64,000 nt of DNA from Staphylococcus sp. IVB6181. GTDB lineage: Bacteria > Bacillota > Bacilli > Staphylococcales > Staphylococcaceae. A program made the position numbers and the translations under genes. The notes beneath the pieces are model-generated. The model ran no database searches. It worked only from the letters and a program-made list of their open reading frames with translations, and was not told the DNA's origin. The stretch lies in NCBI RefSeq assembly GCF_025561445.1, contig NZ_CP095096.1, positions 351,822 to 415,821 of the forward strand, in the 5' to 3' direction. Within the stretch, counting starts at the first letter, position 1, and each line of letters opens with the position of its first letter. This document shows positions 60,065 to 64,000 of the stretch, one piece after another.

Positions 60065-61564
60065 ATGCTATATACAATCACTTCAACTTTGCCTCCGGAT
60101 CATGGCGGCAGGACGAAAGCATTGTTAAAGAGAATTAAGTTTCTCTATGAAGAATTAGGGATTCAACAAACGATCTTAACGACGAATTACAACATAGAAT
60201 ATCCACAAGTATTATCAGAATTCAGAGCACAGGGGACTTTGAATTCAGCAACCGAAGTTATTAATATTTATGACTGGCTGTCTGGCTTTAATTTGTTTAA
60301 TATTCCAAAAACACGCTTTAAACGTGAATTTAAATATGCTGAACAGCCGGTTCGTTTATCTGGTTATACCTCTAAGGCGAATAAAAAAGGCGACGTTGTG
60401 CGTTATTATGATGCAAAGACAGAAACATTTTTAATGTATCGCAAGTATTACCAAGACTCAGATGTAGTGAAGTTTGAAGATATGATGTCGCCAGATACGA
60501 AACATAAGCTGATCCGCTATGAATATAATCCGTACGGTTATTTGCATAAAGAAAGCCGCTATGCAGCCGCAAGCAATATAAAAGTTTCAGAAACACTGTA
60601 TGATTTGGACGGCAATGCTTATTGCCAAAAATTCTTTGAAACCAGCAAGCCGCATCAAGCACATACGATTTTGCTGCTGCATCAAGGGCGTATTACGCAT
60701 AGTTTCAAATCAGATAAAGCACTCTTTGCTTATTTCTATAATGCGTTATTCAAAGACGGGGATATTGTCTTTAATGACGCGCGTTTGCTTGATCGTCCGC
60801 TGCTTGATACACAACATGATATTAAACGTTTAATGGTCTTTCACAGTACGCATTTAACAGAAGAAGGGAACATAAAAGGGTCATTCAAAACAGCACTTCT
60901 GAATCCTCAGCACGTCGCTTATTATTTAGTGCTGACAGAGCAGCAGAAAGCAGATATTCTTGCTGAAACTGATGTGCCGAAAAATCAGATTGCAGTTATG
61001 CCGCACTTTATCGAAGCGAGTGAACTGAAGGAAGTTGAAAGGAAAGATCAGTTTGTTTATTTAGGGCGTTTCTCTAAAGAAAAACAAATCGACCATATTG
61101 TTAAAGCATTTAAAACCTTTAAAGATAACGGTTATTCAACAAAATTGAAGCTTTATGGTGCAGTGCCAGGGGCAGAACGTGATAGAATTGAACAATGCAT
61201 TAATGACAATCAGCTGGAAACAGAGGTTGAAATCAAAAGTTTCACGTCTGACCCGAATCAAGTCTTTCGCGAATCGCTGGCATCCTTCTTAACAAGTACG
61301 TATGAAGGTTTCGGTTTAGCGATGATGGAAAGCATTAATGAAGGGTGTCCGGTGATTGCTTATGATGTCCGTTATGGTCCGAATGAAGTGATTATCGACG
61401 GCGAGAACGGGTATTTAATAGAGCCCAATAATATAAAACAATTAGCACAAGCAATGATGCAGGCAGCAGATCAGCCGCTCAAAGCTGTGCACACGCGGGA
61501 AAAGTTGACGCCAGAAGCCGCAAAAAATAATTTTGAAGCATTGTTCCAAGCTCTGGTAAAATAG
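60065..61564 (+). CDS. TagE/TarM-like teichoic acid glycosyltransferase
   Basis: The protein has 499 residues from ATG 60065 (MLYTITSTLPPDHGGRTKAL), with GAGAAGGA upstream; an earlier in-frame start at 60035 lacks a site. It is a GT4 enzyme with the long beta-rich insert (~100-220) seen in TarM and TagE, which glycosylate poly(ribitol- or glycerol-phosphate) wall teichoic acid. In the insert, YDAKTETFLMYRKYY and FFETSKPHQAH are visible. The catalytic half has YLGRFSKEKQIDHIVKAFKT (~338), KLYGAVPGAERD (~370), TSTYEGFGLAMMESINEGCP (~417-436) and VRYGPNEVI. The gene precedes tagF by 92 bases, supporting a teichoic acid role. Sugar and acceptor are not proved. Confidence 0.82.
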   Translation: MLYTITSTLPPDHGGRTKALLKRIKFLYEELGIQQTILTTNYNIEYPQVLSEFRAQGTLNSATEVINIYDWLSGFNLFNIPKTRFKREFKYAEQPVRLSGYTSKANKKGDVVRYYDAKTETFLMYRKYYQDSDVVKFEDMMSPDTKHKLIRYEYNPYGYLHKESRYAAASNIKVSETLYDLDGNAYCQKFFETSKPHQAHTILLLHQGRITHSFKSDKALFAYFYNALFKDGDIVFNDARLLDRPLLDTQHDIKRLMVFHSTHLTEEGNIKGSFKTALLNPQHVAYYLVLTEQQKADILAETDVPKNQIAVMPHFIEASELKEVERKDQFVYLGRFSKEKQIDHIVKAFKTFKDNGYSTKLKLYGAVPGAERDRIEQCINDNQLETEVEIKSFTSDPNQVFRESLASFLTSTYEGFGLAMMESINEGCPVIAYDVRYGPNEVIIDGENGYLIEPNNIKQLAQAMMQAADQPLKAVHTREKLTPEAAKNNFEALFQALVK

Positions 61565-61656
61565 AAAACGTGTGAAAAAAATAATATGCATCACAAAACG
61601 TTATGCGTAGAAATGTGACAGAACACATAGATAAAAAGTAAGGAGTTCCTAATACC

Positions 61657-63822
61657 ATGAATGAGTTAACGGTAATTATCACATACTACAACAAAGAAGA
61701 GTATATTCAAGCTTGTATCGACAGCTTGAAACACCAACGCAATCAAGATTTTGATATGATTATTGTCAATGATGGTTCTAATGATGGTTCTAAAGCTATT
61801 TTAGACGAAGCATTGAAAGACTATGACAAGAACGTTCAAGTTATTGATTTTGACAACAACCAAGGACATGCCCATGCACGTAATGTCGCAATGGAACATG
61901 TACAAACACCCTATTTTATGTTCTTAGATGCGGATGATGAATTAGCATCTTATGCGATTCAATATTATCTTAAGCACGTGAACGGCTTAGATGCACTGAT
62001 TGCGCCGATTAATAACTTTACATTGAATCAGCCGCAATATATTGATCAGAATAAAATCAGATTAGAATATATGAACACGAAAACAAACCCGAATTCATTC
62101 TTAAGAAAGAACACTGCATGTAATATTTTATTCAAAACATCGATTGTACGTGCACATCACATTGAATTCGATGAAAGTTTGAAGACATATATTGATAATT
62201 CATTTGTTGTGAATTACATCAATTATGCAGAGCGCTTTGTGCGTATTTTAGGTTTCCCATTCTACTTCAGAGGGGAAGTTTATGATCCGTTTGAAACTGA
62301 ACAGCTGACGCAGCAAAGTTTTGATCAGTTATTCGAAGATTATGCGGATGCCTACCTTCAAACAATAAGCAAAACCAAAAATAAAAAAGTACGCCAATTT
62401 ATGACTAAGAAATTGTCTTCTCGAATCCGCAAAGGTTTCGACCCTGCGAACAGAGAGAATATAAAGCATTACAAAGCGCATCAAGATACGTTGATTCGTC
62501 TTGCGAAAAAATCAAAATGGTCATTGTTAAATGAAGGCGGCACATTATTTAAAATAGAAATGCTTGCTTTGATGCTTAATCAGCCTGACTTTGCCTATTC
62601 ATTGAATAAATACCGCGGTATGCTGCGCCATGTAAAAAATATTGTACTGAGAAATAAAAACAAAAACCGTTCGATGTATCAGTTAACAGACCAGCAAGAA
62701 AATGTGTCTGATCAAACCATTGTATTTGAAACATTCGGCGGTAAGAATTACAGCGATAGTCCAAAATATATTTATGAATATATGCAGAAGTATTATCCGT
62801 ACTATAACTATGTATGGGTATTGAAAAATCCAGATAAAACTTATGTGCCTGGTAATGCACAAAAAGTTAAAAAAGGTTCAAAAGCATACTATGAAGCGTA
62901 TTCTAAAGCACGTTATTGGGTCGCAAATGCCAGAACACCATTGTATTTGAATAAAAAAGCGAACCAAACTTATATTCAAACATGGCACGGAACACCTTTA
63001 AAACGTTTGGCAAATGATATGAAAGTCGTACGTATGCCGGGTACAACAACACCTGCTTATAAACGTAATTTCAGAGAAGAAACAGAACGTTGGGATTATT
63101 TAGTTTCACCGAACCGTTATTCTACTGAAATCTTTGAATCAGCATTCTGGATGGATAGAGAACGTATTCATGAAATCGGCTATCCGCGTAACGATGTCCT
63201 CGTGAATCGTCATGATGATAAAGCATATATCGAAGAAATTCGCGAGAAACTTAATATTCCTGAAGGTAAAAAAGTTATTACGTACGCTCCGACATGGCGC
63301 GATGATGAATTTATTAAAAAAGGCAAGTATACGTTCCAGCTTAAAATCGATTTAGAGAACCTTTATGAACAGCTTGGCGATGACTATGTCATCTTATTAC
63401 GTATGCATTATCTGATTGCGAATGCCTTAGACTTAACAGGTTATGAAGACTTTGCGATAGATGTCTCTAACTATGATGATGTTTCAGAAATCTTCTTGAT
63501 TTCAGATGCCTTGATTACGGATTATTCATCTGTGATGTTCGATTACGGTATCTTAAAACGTCCGCAATTCTTCTTTGCCTATGATATTGAAAAATATGAT
63601 AAAGGCTTGCGCGGTTTCTATATGGACTATAAAAACGACTTGCCGGGTCCTATCTGTACAGATCCGCATACCTTAGCAGAAAGTTTGAAAGACTTGCCGA
63701 AAGTTCAAGCACAATATCAAGATAAAATCGATGCATTCTATAATCGTTTCTGCAGTATTGAAAACGGTCAAGCATCAAAATATATCGGCGAAATGATTCA
63801 TGAAGGAATTGAGAAAGAATAG
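61657..63822 (+). CDS. tagF: TagF-like CDP-glycerol glycerophosphotransferase fused to a GT2 domain
   Basis: The protein has 721 residues from ATG 61657 behind AAGGAG. Residues 1-~230 are a GT2 domain: VIITYYNKEEYIQACIDSLK, IIVNDGSNDGS (~36-46) and MFLDADDELA (~88-97) hold the nucleotide-sugar Asp motifs. Residues ~345-715 are the glycerophosphotransferase domain: VFETFGGKNYSDSPKYIYEY, QTWHGTPLKRLANDMK (His ~449), YPRNDVLV, YAPTWRD, LLRMHYLI (His ~587) and ALITDYSSVMFDYGI, matching the catalytic region of TagF. It polymerises glycerol phosphate on the inner membrane face to build teichoic acid. The fusion to GT2 is common in staphylococcal TagF proteins but may signal an extra sugar or primer step. 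Confidence 0.87.
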   Translation: MNELTVIITYYNKEEYIQACIDSLKHQRNQDFDMIIVNDGSNDGSKAILDEALKDYDKNVQVIDFDNNQGHAHARNVAMEHVQTPYFMFLDADDELASYAIQYYLKHVNGLDALIAPINNFTLNQPQYIDQNKIRLEYMNTKTNPNSFLRKNTACNILFKTSIVRAHHIEFDESLKTYIDNSFVVNYINYAERFVRILGFPFYFRGEVYDPFETEQLTQQSFDQLFEDYADAYLQTISKTKNKKVRQFMTKKLSSRIRKGFDPANRENIKHYKAHQDTLIRLAKKSKWSLLNEGGTLFKIEMLALMLNQPDFAYSLNKYRGMLRHVKNIVLRNKNKNRSMYQLTDQQENVSDQTIVFETFGGKNYSDSPKYIYEYMQKYYPYYNYVWVLKNPDKTYVPGNAQKVKKGSKAYYEAYSKARYWVANARTPLYLNKKANQTYIQTWHGTPLKRLANDMKVVRMPGTTTPAYKRNFREETERWDYLVSPNRYSTEIFESAFWMDRERIHEIGYPRNDVLVNRHDDKAYIEEIREKLNIPEGKKVITYAPTWRDDEFIKKGKYTFQLKIDLENLYEQLGDDYVILLRMHYLIANALDLTGYEDFAIDVSNYDDVSEIFLISDALITDYSSVMFDYGILKRPQFFFAYDIEKYDKGLRGFYMDYKNDLPGPICTDPHTLAESLKDLPKVQAQYQDKIDAFYNRFCSIENGQASKYIGEMIHEGIEKE

Positions 63823-63831
63823 TCATCAGCA

Positions 63832-63859
63832 TAAAACTGTCCATTCGGGAAGTTTTTTT
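63832..63859 (+). terminator. Weak terminator after tagF
   Basis: AAAACTGTCC and GGGAAGTTTT pair imperfectly around a short loop and end in a T run. Confidence 0.5.
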
Positions 63860-63906
63860 GCGTTGATATATCTATTTGAGGCTATAGTAAGTATGAGGTG
63901 AAAGTT

Positions 63907-64000
63907 ATGAGCCGCACGAAAACAAAAGTTATCTATACAATCGGGCATTCTAATCATGATGAGGCTGCCTTTTTAGAGATGCTGCAAGCGCATGATATTA
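63907..64000 (+). CDS. DUF488-family protein, N-terminal part (3' end outside window)
   Basis: ATG 63907 follows a GAGGTGA ribosome site. The 31 visible residues contain VIYTIGHSNHDEAAFLEML, the typical beginning of DUF488 proteins, small cytoplasmic proteins of unknown function. The rest lies beyond the window. Confidence 0.75.
   Translation, partial: MSRTKTKVIYTIGHSNHDEAAFLEMLQAHDI

Overview
The window is low-GC, with strong AGGAGG-type ribosome binding sites, YSIRK-type secretion signals, LPxTG sortase anchors, a choline-to-betaine cluster laid out as in staphylococci (cudT, cudC, cudA, cudB) and TagF/TagE-type teichoic acid enzymes. This points to a chromosomal segment of a coagulase-negative Staphylococcus. 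The ipdC-like decarboxylase and the many broken adhesin genes suggest the S. carnosus / S. condimenti / S. piscifermentans / S. simulans group, but the species is an inference.

Layout. 1-344 is the end of a MetQ-type lipoprotein gene. 0.8-11.7 kb holds an 8.4 kb YSIRK/LPKTG surface-protein gene (19 tandem ~100-residue units) bracketed by two paralogous AraC regulators, with tRNA-Ser(UGA) on the minus strand. 11.9-16.0 kb holds a protein with a lysine-rich tail, a group IIC intron sitting right behind a terminator hairpin, and a fructokinase. 16.1-16.5 kb, with no other gene, holds a candidate type I toxin-antitoxin pair whose toxin promoter carries LexA-type boxes. 16.6-20.6 kb holds a rhodanese-TusA-DsrE sulfurtransferase, a small membrane protein, a MarR regulator and the keto-acid decarboxylase. 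21.0-26.9 kb is the choline/glycine betaine cluster. 27.3-45.4 kb holds two more giant YSIRK/LPDTG genes built of G5-like repeats, separated by an ISL3 insertion sequence with an 8-bp target duplication. 45.8-54.1 kb is a compact Wzx/Wzy-type polysaccharide locus. 54.1-64 kb holds two membrane protein genes (one broken), a farR/farE-like regulator and efflux pair, a TagE/TarM-like glycosyltransferase, a TagF-like glycerophosphotransferase and the start of a DUF488 gene.

The strongest theme is decay of surface functions. All three YSIRK genes are otherwise open over 6-10 kb but are cut by in-frame TAA codons (one, three and two), plus one single-base deletion in the third. A GT-C-like membrane protein carries an in-frame TGA, and the intron reverse transcriptase is frameshifted. 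Repeat copies elsewhere in the same genes show what several of these positions should read, so the lesions look like real mutations. Metabolic and cell-envelope genes (choline oxidation, polysaccharide, teichoic acid) look intact.

The most interesting candidate system is the 16.1-16.5 kb locus. A 37-residue hydrophobic peptide and an opposing short RNA each have their own promoter (17-bp spacer) and terminator, and share short complementary segments. A perfect CGAAC-N4-GTTCG box and a second near-match lie at the toxin promoter, suggesting a DNA-damage-controlled type I toxin.
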